DNA from: Phytophthora colocasiae
Lineage: Eukaryota; Oomycota; Peronosporomycetes; Peronosporales; Peronosporaceae
Assembly (NCBI GenBank): GCA_018806915.1
Contig: JAGKQI010000096.1
Coordinates: 930,001 to 994,000, forward strand
DNA: 64,000 nt
Reading direction: 5' to 3'
This document shows positions 1 through 10,466 of this stretch, one piece after another (positions within the stretch are counted from its first letter, which is position 1; each line of letters begins with the position of its first letter). Below the pieces are notes generated by a model. That model saw only the letters and a list, made by a program, of their open reading frames with translations. It had not been told where the DNA came from and did no database searches. The translations under genes and the position numbers were made by a program.

Positions 1-723
1 ATGATGCAGCAGCTGCTGTCGAAAGACGTCATGTACGACCCGATGAAGCAGATCTGTGAGCGGGTACGGTACTTCGCTATTGTGAAGAAGATGTGAAAGT
101 GTTACTGACTCTTGACGCTCGTATTACGTGCAGTATCCTGAATGGTTAGCTGAGAAGGAGTCTTTACTGTCGAAAGAAGACTACGAAAGGTTAGTATTGT
201 GGGCATTGTGAACAAGGTGTTGGCAGTCTCCATTAACATTTTGTGGGGTTTAGATACGGCAAGCAGTATCAGTACTTCCAGCAGATCGTGGCAGTGTATG
301 AATCGGAGCCCGACAACTACGCTCGGTTGTCAGAGCTTATGCAGGAAATGCAGGAAACTGGCCAGCCCCCGTCCGAGATCGTGAAGGACCTTGCTCCAGG
401 TAATCCCTTAGATGCTCTTGATGATGATAAAGCGGGTTTAACACTTACGTGCTCGATGTACAGGCTTGCAGTTTGATGATGAAGGAATGCCGATCATGCC
501 CAACATGGTTCGTTTAGAGTCCTTTGCATTTACACTCTGCATACTGATTGTGTTTCTTCTCGCAGGGTCCTGGTATGTTCCCCGGCATGGCTGGAATGCC
601 AGGCATGCCTCGTAAGTCTTCATTTTTGGGTGACGAACTATCTAGGTCTTTTTCTAATCACCTGTCAATGATATCTTTGTAGTTGGTGGTGCCCCTGGCC
701 AGGAACAGTGCTCTATCATGTGA
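1..723 (+). CDS. PEX19: Peroxin-19 (PEX19), 3' part
   Basis: PEX19 is the farnesylated cytosolic chaperone and import receptor for peroxisomal membrane proteins. The gene enters the window from the left, so the N-terminal PEX3-binding part is missing. Six exons splice into one frame with GT-AG introns at 64-133, 190-253, 400-463, 508-565 and 612-682. The product keeps the conserved PEX19 core (LSKDVMYDPMKQ, YPEWLAE, QYQYFQQIVAVYE, LMQEMQETGQPPSEIV), then a Met/Pro/Gly-rich tail. It ends in CSIM, a C-terminal CaaX box. The core and the CaaX box together are diagnostic of the family. The stop is at 721-723. The neighbour TPGS2 follows on the same strand after about 130 bp. The exon structure was worked out by eye. 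Confidence 0.93.
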
Positions 724-854
724 CTTGATCGTAATTGCGCATATTGAAAAGATCGGCATAAGCTTAGCTGCTATTCCCTTCATAACATTGCTAGAGGATT
801 GCAACTGACTGTCGCTTTCTATCTTAGACCTAGCGCCTGTTCAATCACTACATC

Positions 855-1871
855 ATGCAGCACCTCGACGCAATTTCTCTTGGTGTGTTTTCGTACTTAC
901 AGGCCCACGAACGAGTGTCTCGTGTCGAAGCGAAGCCCTTAGTTGGAGCTACACAAGTAGAACTTCGGCTGTGGGAACAGGTTGGATTAGAAATTGTTTT
1001 AACTTTCACTACTTTCGTGTCGGTTCTTACTCTAGTTCAGAAAAACTCTCCGTTTGTGCTTCCAGATGACTTGAAGCGGTTCTATTCAACCGCAAACGGC
1101 CTGTCAGTGAAGTGGTTCGCGCCGTTCCGAGGTAAACAGCTCATTATTTCAGATGACGTATTTGCACTTACAGCTATTCAGACCACACCACTTTAGTAGG
1201 ACATTTCTTGGTGAACTCGCTTCAAAACTTGCAACGTCTCTCGATCACGGAGTTGCCTTCTCAATGTCGCTCTGCTGACCAACACCGACTGGATTTGAGA
1301 AAGGTACAACCGTCAGATATCTGTTGTCAACTTTGAGTAAGCTTTGTAACTTTTGCCTCCTTGACTTTCAGATCAGCCACCAAGAACTCACGGGGTTTTC
1401 TCTTGAGGAATCTCCGAGTTATGGAACTGTTGCTCTCGTCTACCTCGACGGTATTGTAACTATTACCAATTGCTTTCACCTGGTTAATTATTTTTTTTGT
1501 GAGCAGAAGAACCTCAAATTTGGTTTAGAGATTTGCGAGGTAGCTGGAGCTTCCTTGCAGAGACGTTCACCAACTATTACCGGATGATGCTTACTCACTT
1601 GGGCATCATATCATGGCAGGTATGTATGGCGTAGTGTGCTTTATTCACATTGCTGACATTTCTATTGAATAGACTATTTTCTCGGATGCTGGTGTTAACC
1701 CTATGCGAAAGGTAGATTACAAGTTTTGATGCTTACACAACGTACGTCAGGCTTACGCGGTTCCTTTAGCCTTGGCTTTACCTGTTTATTCCAAACCGAA
1801 TGTTACTTGATGAGCGGGATACGAAGGAAGGAAGCGCTGGAAAGCACCAAGGAGACAAGAAAGCTCTTTGA
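855..1871 (+). CDS. TPGS2: Tubulin polyglutamylase complex subunit 2 (TPGS2-like)
   Basis: TPGS2 is a non-catalytic subunit of the complex that adds glutamate chains to tubulin tails in cilia and centrioles. The first Met is at 855. Exon 1 encodes LGVFSYLQAHERVSRVE; after the 981-1040 intron comes KNSPFVLPDDLKRFYSTANG, the SMI1/KNR4-like signature of the family. Later exons encode SWSFLAETFTNYYRMMLTHL (1536-1595) and then, after an intron ending near 1770, a short tail. All of these align in order with the animal protein as I remember it. The middle exons (about 1132-1540) are hard to splice by eye and those boundaries are unsure. The proposed stop at 1869-1871 is convergent with the BRCT gene, whose stop lies 25 bp away. 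The function is inferred from family resemblance. Confidence 0.8.
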
Positions 1872-1895
1872 TAATAACAAAATCTGCCGCACGTT

Positions 1896-4800
1896 TATTG
1901 GGTTAGCCACCTGTGCTCAGTAGATACAGCAACACTGTCAGGTTCGCTGTCATCCTCCAAGCACAAAATACTTTCATCTTTATACTTCAGCTGCGCATAG
2001 TCGCTCTTCGAGATCGCCACAACTCGTCTCTTCACTTGTGCTGACGATATATCCAGCACTTTGACAGGAGTTGTGGAGAGTTCGGGGCTGTAAGGTTCGC
2101 TGTAGTTGAAACAAAAAACTAGGTCAGTACAATGCTATGCTGACGAGCAAAACCGCAACAACAAACGCACCGTTTCAACATGCCAACCCGAAGTTGAACA
2201 CGATCTTCCTTTGACTGCGAGCCTTCGTCTTTGCGGCTCACGTGAATGCTCAAGATCTCGCAGACGTCGAACAGGAGGTAGTGGTCGGCCGAACTGCCTG
2301 AAATATCTGCCATGACGAGTTCTCCGGTGTAAAGTTTCAGGATGGAACTGCAATATTCAGAACCAAGCAAGTTAGTAGCTGCTTCAAATCCGAAAGAAAC
2401 AGAGCGATAGACGTACTTGTCGCTGTCACCGATCTTCGCACTTGCTGCGAACACATCTTCACTGCCAACGCGCTGTGGCTCGAAGCCTGGATCCTCCGGT
2501 TCCAACATTTTCTAAACAGAAAGAATACGCATTAGCCATTCGAGCACACATTGATACATTGACAATTGCATACCCCAATAATCATGCACTCAGTAACCCA
2601 CTGAAAGGCTTTAACCGGTAAATTACGTTTTCTCTCGTAGTGCCGGCATATCTAGCAAAAATCAAGGAGATTAGCAATTGATTGTAAAACAGCTTATCGT
2701 CTAAAGCCACGTACTGGTGTGTACTCGTCGCATAACACAATATCCACATTGGCAGTTTTACTGGTCAAACTCTACGATATAGATGCGAATGTTAATACCA
2801 TGCGACGAGAGCAAGTAGTTAAAGGTTGGACTCACCTCGTACACAGTGTCTGCACCACACGCCTTTAAAATAACCGTTATCAGACCGGCCACTTTCTTAG
2901 CTTCTGACTTTGATGTCAGAGAAACATCACTGGCGATGCCAAAGGAATAGCCTTTAAAAATGTGAAGCTGTCGCATATGGAAGCGAAGAAACGTTAATGT
3001 AGGTCATACGAAGAACGCCATTTGGTAAAAGCTTACCTGTGTAGGGGGAAAGCACACAGACTTCCGGGTGGTGACAGAATAGCCTGTAGGTACTTGGTAT
3101 CCATCGAACGGCAGCACGCACTCCGCGTTAACGCAATCTTTAACCCAGTCAGTATGCACGACCGGAATTCCACACGCAATAGCCTGCATAAACTTGCGCT
3201 TCCTCCACGATACAGGTGTAGCGATCACCACGGCCTTTGTGTTGTTTTTGTACAACACGTCCTCGTCGAAAATTTTACCACCGTGTGCTTCAATAGTTTC
3301 CTTCAAGCTCTGCTCTCCAGAATTCACGAAGCCCGTCAAGCAAAACTCAAACTTGTACTTGAATAGCGTCTGGGCACGAGATCTGGACGCGTACACTCGC
3401 TGTAACGGCACTGGTGTTAAGTTTCGAGCTCGTGTTCGAACTTGTGGAGTTGATGACGGAGTTGACTGCGCTGACCGAGTGCTACGCCGCGCTGGGGGCT
3501 GTGGTGTTTGGGGATCGGAGGCGTCAGACTCTTTCAACGAACCATTACCCTCAGGAGAGAAGACACCACGCCTTCTTTTCTTGGGTTTGGGAGTGGAGGC
3601 AATCTGACTGGGGGAATTGGTAGCTTCAGACGACGTTTTCTGCTTCTTTTTACTTGTCGGTATTCCAGACTGCGACGGGGAAACACTTTTTCTCTTTGAG
3701 GTTACTTGAATTTCGGTTGTAGTAACAGTAGCCTCAGTTTCAGGGTCAGCTGGATCACCCACCGGCGTCGGCGTAGTGTGGTAGACCGGGCTGATAGAAG
3801 TCTCGAAAGGACTTGGCCTGCTGTCCCTTGAAAAAGCTTCAATTTGCTTGGTCGCTGGAGTCCCCTCACTTGTCAGACTTGCACTGAAGTGAGGTTCACC
3901 ATCCTGTGACTCTGGCATCGAGAAAGAAAATTCAAGACTGCGAATAGCTTTCGTCTGCGAATCAGATGCTTCTACAACACTCTTTTTGGCAATCTTTGAC
4001 GGAGGAGGCAAGTGTGGTTCAATGACGGGTTCATCTTCTGTACGAGGCTTACTGGGCTGAGTAGGCACACAATCCTCTGGCTCATCGTCTCTGTCTTCTT
4101 TTTCCGAATCTTTATTCTCTTCAGCACGAGAAGTAACAACAGCGGGCTGAATATTCCGTTCAGCTGATTTAAATTGCTCCACTCGACAAGGATTAACTCT
4201 TGGCGTCAAATAGTCCTGCTGAGTCGCTTGAGATCCCTCTCGGCTCGTGAGTTCATCCTCACTACTCCGTTGTTTACTTTTCTGAACCACAACGACTGAG
4301 TGCTCTCCACTAAAAGAATCCTCTGCAACCTCCTTACTGTCTTTTTCGTCAATTTTATCCATATAACTCGAGTCAGCCGTATACGGCAGCGTTCCTGTGC
4401 CGGAATACGGGAAAACTTCCGTCTCTGCTTCATCATCGCCACTACCATCATCATTTCGAGTCACATCTGCGTCATCATCTTCTTCTTCAAGTGGCTGCGT
4501 ACACTCCATATCATTCTCGTCATCCGTCTCCCGATCACTATTTCCCACAATACTACTCGTATCAATCTTCTCCTGTGCATCCGACGCCTTTGCGGCAGGT
4601 AAAGCAGTATCGAAAATTCGTGGAGCGAGATCCTCACTGTACTCCGAATACCCACTGACTCCTGGCATAGAGTCCTCCCTATTTGCCTCTTTTTCTGCAA
4701 TTTTCTCCTTCCGTGCGCGTAAAGCTGTCTCCAAGGACTGCAACATAGTGGGAGGTCTGTTCTTCTCCTGTATCGGACTCTTAACAACCAACACTGACTT

Positions 4801-5208
4801 CTCCACTTGCGATACCGTATCTTTACTGCTCACTGGAGCTTGAACCATCAAGTTTACGTTGTCCTGTGTGTCTTCAGCGAATAATTCATTAAAAGGGTTG
4901 GCTGCAACTGGTCGAAAGCCGTCGGAACCTCTTGTAACACCTCCTGTCGACGTATTCAGGTCCAGAACGAGCTTAAACGTCTGTTTCTTCTCCTTTTGTA
5001 CTTTTGACTCTGGAATTTCGACCTCTTCAGCGCTTGGAGGGACGTGAAACCCTAGGAAGGCACTAGGGTCTGCGCTGCATTGCTGAGACTCAACGAAGCT
5101 GTCGTTAGGAAGCTGTAGGGGGCTGTCAGGCCGCGAGAAGGACATGTCGGAGAACTGACACTTGTCGGAGGACGCATCTACCTCCGAGGCGCGTCTGGGA
5201 GTCTCCAT
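1896..5208 (-). CDS. Tandem-BRCT DNA-damage adaptor (53BP1/Crb2-like)
   Basis: The protein begins at 5208 with a long acidic, Ser/Thr-rich disordered region of about 600 residues. That region carries repeated SQ and TQ dipeptides, the type of site used by ATM/ATR kinases. A BRCT domain follows (FEFCLTGFVNSGEQSLKETI, then HTDWVKDCV). After an intron near 3040, further exons give a second BRCT (QLHIFKGYSFGIAS, NVDIVLCDEY, and the Trp motif AFQWVTECMIIG). Past 2510 there is a beta-rich tail that could be a BAH- or Tudor-type fold, which I could not assign. The stop TAA is the complement of 1896-1898. Architecture and order match 53BP1/Crb2-type checkpoint mediators; MDC1 or another BRCT adaptor is possible. 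Introns at the 3' end were placed by eye. Confidence 0.72.
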
Positions 5209-5364
5209 GCGCCTTGCCCTGCACTGTACCGTTAATGGCGCGAGTTAGAGTTACTTCAGGTTATAAATAAATCTAGCGAGTACTATAGTATATACTATTT
5301 CGAAATATGCAGTAGTAGTGATTGAAGTACTACATAGTATATATGTATAATATACCATACCATC
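5209..5364. other. AT-rich spacer between BRCT gene and composite transposon
   Basis: This is a short AT-rich stretch upstream of the BRCT gene start. The reading frame of the C48 protease relic runs into it and stops at 5251-5253. It should hold the BRCT gene promoter, but I see no recognisable initiator motif. If the composite element ends near 5365, this is original flanking DNA and the protease ORF reads out of the element. Confidence 0.4.
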
Positions 5365-5394
5365 ACGGTGCCGACATGCCGACAGACAGTTGCC
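5365..5394. repeat. TGCCGAC-type terminal repeats, left end of composite element
   Basis: Three close copies of the core TGCCGA lie here, within GTGCCGACATGCCGACAG and the following TTGCCGAAC. The first is part of ACGGTGCCGACA, which recurs inverted at 18351-18362. Clustered short repeats at both ends are what recombinase or transposase binding sites usually look like. This is an inference from spacing and copy number. Confidence 0.45.
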
Positions 5395-5764
5395 GAACAA
5401 AAATATAGTCGGTGCTTTATTCCTTAACAGCTCTGAGATTCTTGCTAAGGTATGGAAGAACTGCATGGCGTCGCGGACATTGTCAATACATACGACTTTT
5501 TCAGATAGAAACGCTTCAAAAAAAACAAGAAGGGAAACTCCGCAGTTGTAGCTGTCGCATTGGGTAAACGCGGCGTGAGTCTTGTAGCGATATTTCTTAG
5601 CAAGAAGAAGCGGCTCAATTTTGCTTTTCACCAGACGGTTGAGTTCGTCAATGTGTAGCGGGTCAAACACTATCACGACCCTTTCTCGACAATCAATTAT
5701 AACTCCGCACCAGTGATTTTCGCCAAAATTGACAGCAAGTAACACAACAACCGGGGTGACAGCT

Positions 5765-5769
5765 CTTCG
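5765..5769 (+). repeat. Target-site duplication CTTCG (left)
   Basis: CTTCG directly precedes the TG of the 5' LTR and recurs at 14180-14184 directly after the CA of the 3' LTR. Five bases is the usual duplication length for Ty3/gypsy integrases. Confidence 0.93.
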
Positions 5770-6089
5770 TGTAACGGGGTTACATTGAAGAGTGACTTTA
5801 GTCACTCTTCCGAAGTGGATACATTTGGTGTGTCACACATCATGGTGACACGTGGCAGGTGGCTCCGCAGCCACCTATCACCTTCTATATAGGTTACACT
5901 ATAGATATCTTTTAGTTTGTATTGCAGGCCAAGCTAACAAGTACATATCTATAATATATTCAGTCTTAAATCTACCTAATCTTTAGTTAGTCTCCCCAAG
6001 TCTTTGGGGACCGAGTGAACTGCCGTTCACTAGGAGTTTGTATACTCCAAGCCTTCCTCTGTGTGAAGTGCTGTGTGACCCCCGTCACA
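5770..6089 (+). repeat. 5' LTR of Ty3/gypsy element
   Basis: The LTR is 320 bp, starting TGTAACGGGG and ending CCCGTCACA. It matches 13864-14179 base for base except for four extra bases (ACAT) near 5943. It contains at least five compact hairpins: 5787-5810 (10-bp stem), 5858-5875, 5993-6010, 6015-6030 and 6073-6090 (7-bp stem at the very end). It should hold the promoter and polyadenylation signals. A TATA-like TATATA occurs at about 5885. Confidence 0.95.
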
Positions 6090-6091
6090 CT

Positions 6092-6107
6092 TGGTAGCAC
6101 TTGTAGT
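6092..6107 (+). other. Candidate primer-binding site
   Basis: TGGTAGCACTTGTAG starts three bases after the 5' LTR, in the place where the tRNA primer anneals. TGG complements a tRNA CCA end. I cannot name the tRNA from memory, so this rests on position and the leading TGG only. Confidence 0.35.
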
Positions 6108-6173
6108 CAATCCTACGCCTACGCGGGTAGATTGATTACCTGAATCCTCTGTGGCCAGAAGTAGTTGGCCATC

Positions 6174-7300
6174 ATGGATCGAAGTGAGTTTCCTCACTTG
6201 ACCGACTCTCAGTTTGAGTCGGTCCGGAAGATGGCGGGCATCTTTGGGATGGATGCCTTCCGGGGCTTGGCGGCGGCGACGCCGGCCGAGCAGGTCGAAC
6301 GCGTGGCGGCGTTCGACATGTACGAACGTGGGCTCATTGAGCACGTTCGAGGAACCTTTGAGGCTCCTGTGGTTGAACCGAGGCCGGTTCAGCCCAAGCC
6401 TTTAAGACTCAAGGTTCTTCCCTACGAAGGGAAAGAAGGTGAAAACCTTCACTTCTGGATCCGAGAAGTTGAGCTCGCCATGGAGGCGGCTCTCATCTCG
6501 GTGGAGCGACTTCGGGTCGCTTTCGCGCTGTCTAACCTCGGGGGTCGAGCGAAGACATGGGCGTACACGCGCGAAGCGACGTCGCCTGGATGTTTTACAT
6601 CCTGGGCCCAGCTGTGTGAACAGCTTCGGGACGCATTCCTCCCGGCGAACTATGAGTATCGCCAGCGGTCACGCTTCCTAGCCTGCAAGCAAGGGAAACG
6701 TGACCTGCACGAGCTACATCCAAGAGATGCGTGTTCTCGCGGCATCTCTGGTAGGAAACCCCTACCTGAACACATCCAAGTAACTGTGTTCATGGACGGC
6801 TTAAAGTAAGCCCGGCCCGCACGCAACTGTTCCGCGTGCAGGTCAACACGATGGAGGAGGCGATTCAAGTCGCGCTCCAGGAGGAGTACAGCCATACACA
6901 GGCTCAGACTCCTGCCTCTGCGTGGCAAGGCCACAGCGGGCCGACGACGGCGTCGGCCAGTGCTCCTGGGAATGGAGCAGGCTCGGGACCAGCCCCTATG
7001 GACTTGGGGCTCGCCGAGCAGAAACGCATCCGCTGTTTCGAGTGCGGGCGTTTCGGACACTTCGCACGTGTCTGCCCCTCTGGGGGGCAATGGAAGAGGT
7101 CTTCCAAGCCTCAGGGCTCTAAGGGCCGCTGGAAGAAGCCGGCGCCCAAGAGTCAGGGAACTCCGGGGACCAGTAGGGGCGGGGCGCCCTACTGGGAAAC
7201 ACTAAGTCCCCATGCGGGTGGTGCAGGAGGCACACGCAGTGGAGACTTAGCCCAGAGAGTCTTGGGACTCTCAAAGCGGAGAAGGGCAGCGGTGGGCTGC
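6174..7300 (+). pseudogene. Retrotransposon gag (capsid and zinc knuckle), frameshifted
   Basis: This is the structural Gag region. The first frame starts at the Met at 6174 and includes LKVLPYEGKEGENLHFWIRE and FTSWAQLCEQLRDAFLPAN, typical of retrotransposon Gag (Pfam Retrotrans_gag type). The frame is lost near 6705, recovered near 6760, and lost again at the TAA around 6807. The continuation from 6836 contains a CCHC zinc knuckle, CFECGRFGHFARVC, at about 7033-7074, which binds the genomic RNA. The frame then shifts again into the protease. All breaks look like single-base indels, not nonsense substitutions. Confidence 0.85.
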
Positions 7301-7302
7301 TG

Positions 7303-8124
7303 GTGGTACACGCGAGTGTACGGGGGTTTAACAACCCCTTTAGAGTCTTGGTAGACTCTGGGGCGAGCAAGAACTTTGCTCGCCGACAAACTGTCGCGAG
7401 GAATCGCGGCAAGTTTGAGGACGCTCTACGTGAGAGCGAGGGAAGTGGGCTAGTCGCCGTACGACTAGCCGATGGTACGGTGGTGGAAGTACCAAAGGTC
7501 CAGGTGGACCTGGCTGTGAAGTTTGAGGACTTCGACAGCGTGGAGTCGTTCATTGTCCTCGAGATGGACAAGTACGACTTGATCCTAGGGATGCCGTGGC
7601 TTGAGAAGCACGAGCCCTGGATCGATTGGCGCGGCAAAGCCATTGGGGCTAGCCGGCCTGCAGTCTCTGACAGAGCTTTGGTGAGTCATGTTTCCACCTC
7701 TGTCAGGACTAAGGGCGTTCGCTGGAACCGCCAGGACGCGGCAGCGTCCGAGGAGTATTTGGGGGCTGGTGTAGTCGGTGCTACATCGCCCCACACGAGA
7801 AGTGATCGTGGGCCATGGATGGCCGGGGCAACGGGCGGAGGCCCTTGCCCTACGTGTGAGTCTGCAACGATAGCAGGGCCCCACGCACGAAGTCGCAGCG
7901 ACGTACAGGCTGGGACTGTGGTAGTGCCCGAGAGCACTAACCAGGTCGGTAACGTAGGTCCACAAGCGGATGAAAGAGTTCCTCATGGAGCCAAGATGGC
8001 TCGCGATGCCGAAGTAGTGGCATCGCCAGGCGTACAAGTAGTTCGACGCCAGGTCGCTCAGACCATAACTGATGCGGATGACAGAGTTCCGCATGGAGCC
8101 ACGAGGCTCGTGATGCCGAAGTAG
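7303..8124 (+). pseudogene. Retrotransposon aspartic protease region
   Basis: The frame starting at 7303 carries the retropepsin signature LVDSGASKNFA (DSG at about 7358-7366) followed by YDLILGMPWLEKHEPWIDW, the usual second part of gypsy proteases. The domain would process the Gag-Pol polyprotein. The downstream part of the frame is low in recognisable motifs and runs into 108-bp tandem repeats at 7966. A stop at 8122-8124 and a frame change follow, so the link to reverse transcriptase is broken in this copy. Confidence 0.85.
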
Positions 8125-8385
8125 TGGCATCACCAGGCGTGAAGAAGTAGTTCCACGCAAGGTCGCTCAGACCATAACTGATGCGGATGACAGAGTTCCG
8201 CATGGAGCCACGAGGGCTCGTGATGCCGAAGTAGTGGCATCACCAGGCGTGAAAGTAGTTCCACGCAAGGTCGCTCAGACCATAACTGATCAGGAGGACA
8301 CCAAGGGTGCTTCCGATGCGGGTAACGCAGTTCCGCACGGAGCCATGTGGGCTCGTGATGCCATCGTAGTGGCATCACCGAGCGT
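7966..8385 (+). repeat. Tandem repeat array, 108-109 bp unit
   Basis: Units begin at 7966, 8074 and 8183 (periods 108 and 109 bp), with a diverged fourth partial unit from about 8325. Each contains GCGGATGA, GAGTTCC(G/T)CATGGAGCC and GATGCCGAAGTAGTGGCATC. The last can fold as a 6-bp hairpin (GATGCC/GGCATC). The array lies between protease and reverse transcriptase. The one-base period change shifts the frame between copies, which helps explain the break here. Confidence 0.85.
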
Positions 8386-10426
8386 GGGTAAGTTAACCCC
8401 ACGCCATGGTCGTAAGCCGGGGTTGGTAGAATACCATCCCGAAGAAGTCCACGAGGACTTGGGACAGGAGCTAAAGGCTCCTAGGTCACAGTCGGTCGAA
8501 GAATGCTATCACATCTTCGACGGCGTGACCGGGCATCGCGTGAAGGCGGGGGCCATCGAGTTGGCACCCCTGCCTGAGGTATCAGAGCTATTGAACCTCG
8601 AGGAAGTCGCGATGGAGGACTTCCTGGCCGAGTTGAAGGCCGGGGAGATATCGGAGATGGTTCTCCTTAGGCCGGAGCCCACTCCAGAGGAGTTGAACTC
8701 CTCCTCAGTGATGGACGAAGACGTCCTGGAGGAGTTCCGGAAGCAACGTGCGTCGCGCACGGGCTCAGAGATTCTGAAGAATCCAAAGGATCCGCTGTAT
8801 CCTTTAGTGAAGGAGTTTGAGGACGTGGTGTCCAAGGACCCACCCTCAAAGCTCCCACCAGACCGAGGGATCAGGCACGAGATTGATCTCGTGCCAGGCA
8901 CAAAGTATTGTGTCACGCGTCAATGGCCCCTGCCCCGAGAGCAGAGCGACGTCATTGACGCGTTCTTCGCCGCTAAGGCGAAAGCGGAATGGTGCGGGAA
9001 TCGAAGTCCCCGCACTCGACGCCAACCTTCTGCGTTCGCAAGCCGAACGGGAAGTGGCGTCTGGTTCATCTTACAATAAGCTGAACAGCGCGACTGTGCC
9101 AGCACAGACGCCGATCCCTCGCAAGGATGTGTTGTTGAACAACATGGCCGGCTGCACGCTGTATAGCGCGCTGGATCTGGTGGATGGATACTACCAGATC
9201 CTGATGCGGAGTGTGATATCCCGCTCACGGCCGTGAGCACGCCGAGCGGTATGCTCTGGGAGTGGCTGGTAATGCCACAAGGTCTATCCAACGCACCAGC
9301 GACCTTCAATCGCTTGGTCACACAGTTGTTTAGACCTTTGCGTGCGTTCACGCAGACGTACTTTGACGATATATTCGTCCATAGCCGTGCCGAGGGAGGC
9401 AAGACGGCTATAGAGGTGCATCGAGAGCACCTCCGTCGAGTGTTTGAGGTCATGAGAGCTAACAAGCTCTATGCCAACATCGACAAGTGCGTCTTCGCAG
9501 CTGAGGAGATTAAGGTCCTCGGCTGCTTCGTCAGCAGCGTCAGGGTCCGAGCGGATCTGACAAGGTCAAAGCCATTGCGGCATGGCCTGTTCCTCGGTCA
9601 CAGAAGGACCTGAGGAAGTGGTTGGGCTTAGCCAACTACTTGCACAAGTACAGTGCTGGCTATGCGGGACTCGCAAAGCCTTTGTCGGACCTTCTGAAGA
9701 AGGAGGCCGAGTGGTGCTGGGAGCGCCAGCACCAGGATGCTTTGATAGCATCAAGGCGAGCTTGCAATGCGCGCCCGTCCTGGCGTTGCCGGACGATGCC
9801 AAGTCGTTTAGCGTTGTCTGTGACGCTTCCGACTATGCAATTGGCTGTGCGCTATTGCAACAGGACGATGAGGACGCGATAGGGTGATCTCGTTCCAGTC
9901 CAGGCAGCTGAAGGCTGCCGAACGGAATTATCCCGTTCACGACAAGGAACTCTTGTCGATGAAGTATGCCCTTGTCAAGTTCAGGGTGCATCTTCTGGGC
10001 TCAAGGCCCTTTGTGGTCTATACGGACCACGCGTCCTTGCGGACAGCCATCCATACGCCGCACTTATCGCAGCGGATGGCGCGTTGGCTGTCATTCTTCG
10101 CGGAGTATAACTTCCGCGTTGAATACAAGCCTGGCAAGCTCAACACGCTTGTCGACGCTTTGTCGCGCAGGCCCGACTATGAGTTCGCTCATATTAGTCG
10201 GGCCACGACGGATCTTTACGATCGAATACGCTTGGCGTATCGGGACGATGACGCCCTCGCCCCTATTGTGCGGTATTTGTCCGCTGGCACGGATGCCAAG
10301 GTCAGATGGCTTACGCCTCGACAGCGGGCACGGCTCCACCGCTATGAGTGGGCCGATGGCCTGCTCCACTATCGGGTGGAGCCGGGGATCCTCCGCGGGT
10401 CGTTGTTCCGAACGACGAGGATCTGA
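8234..10426 (+). pseudogene. Retrotransposon reverse transcriptase and RNase H, frameshifted
   Basis: Reverse transcriptase and RNase H are spread over several frames. Visible in order: VTRQWPLPREQSDVI (RT start), YNKLNSATVPAQTPIPRK, YSALDLVDGYYQI (first catalytic Asp), MPQGLSNAPATFNRL, YFDDIFVHS (the YxDD catalytic motif at about 9361), the connection region LANYLHKYSAGYAGLAKPLS, then RNase H motifs VVCDASDYAIG, FQSRQLKAAERNYPVHDKELL and YTDHASL, ending EYKPGKLNTLVDALSRRP. Frame changes occur near 8990, 9215, 9545, 9740 and 9880. Amino-acid conservation within each piece is high, so the indels are recent or are assembly errors. Confidence 0.92.
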
Positions 10427-10466
10427 AGTATGATATACTTCACGAGGCACATGATGTGCCTTCAGT

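Larger units (their letters stand above)
5251..5769 (-). pseudogene. Ulp1/C48-family cysteine protease, C-terminal half (split by retrotransposon)
   Basis: This half holds the catalytic core of a Ulp1/SENP-type (MEROPS C48) cysteine protease. It shows NFGENHWCGVIID with the catalytic His, VFDPLH with the Asp, and FTQCDSYNCGVSLL with the oxyanion Gln and nucleophilic Cys. All four key positions are present. The N-terminal half is at 14185-15618. Reading minus strand, the frame is continuous across one copy of the CTTCG target duplication, so the gene was intact when the retrotransposon inserted. C48-like proteases occur in several eukaryotic transposons and may trim SUMO or assist transposition here; that role is inferred. 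The C-terminus overlaps the candidate element end and stops at 5251-5253. Confidence 0.75.

Noticed and set aside
855..1196. A possible 20-bp intron (GTGTGTTTTCGTACTTACAG) in exon 1 of TPGS2
   Set aside because: It is too short to splice, and the in-frame reading LGVFSYLQAHERVSRVE matches the family better.
7966..8385. Tandem array considered as a CRISPR array
   Set aside because: Units are contiguous without unique spacers and lie inside a retrotransposon of a eukaryote.
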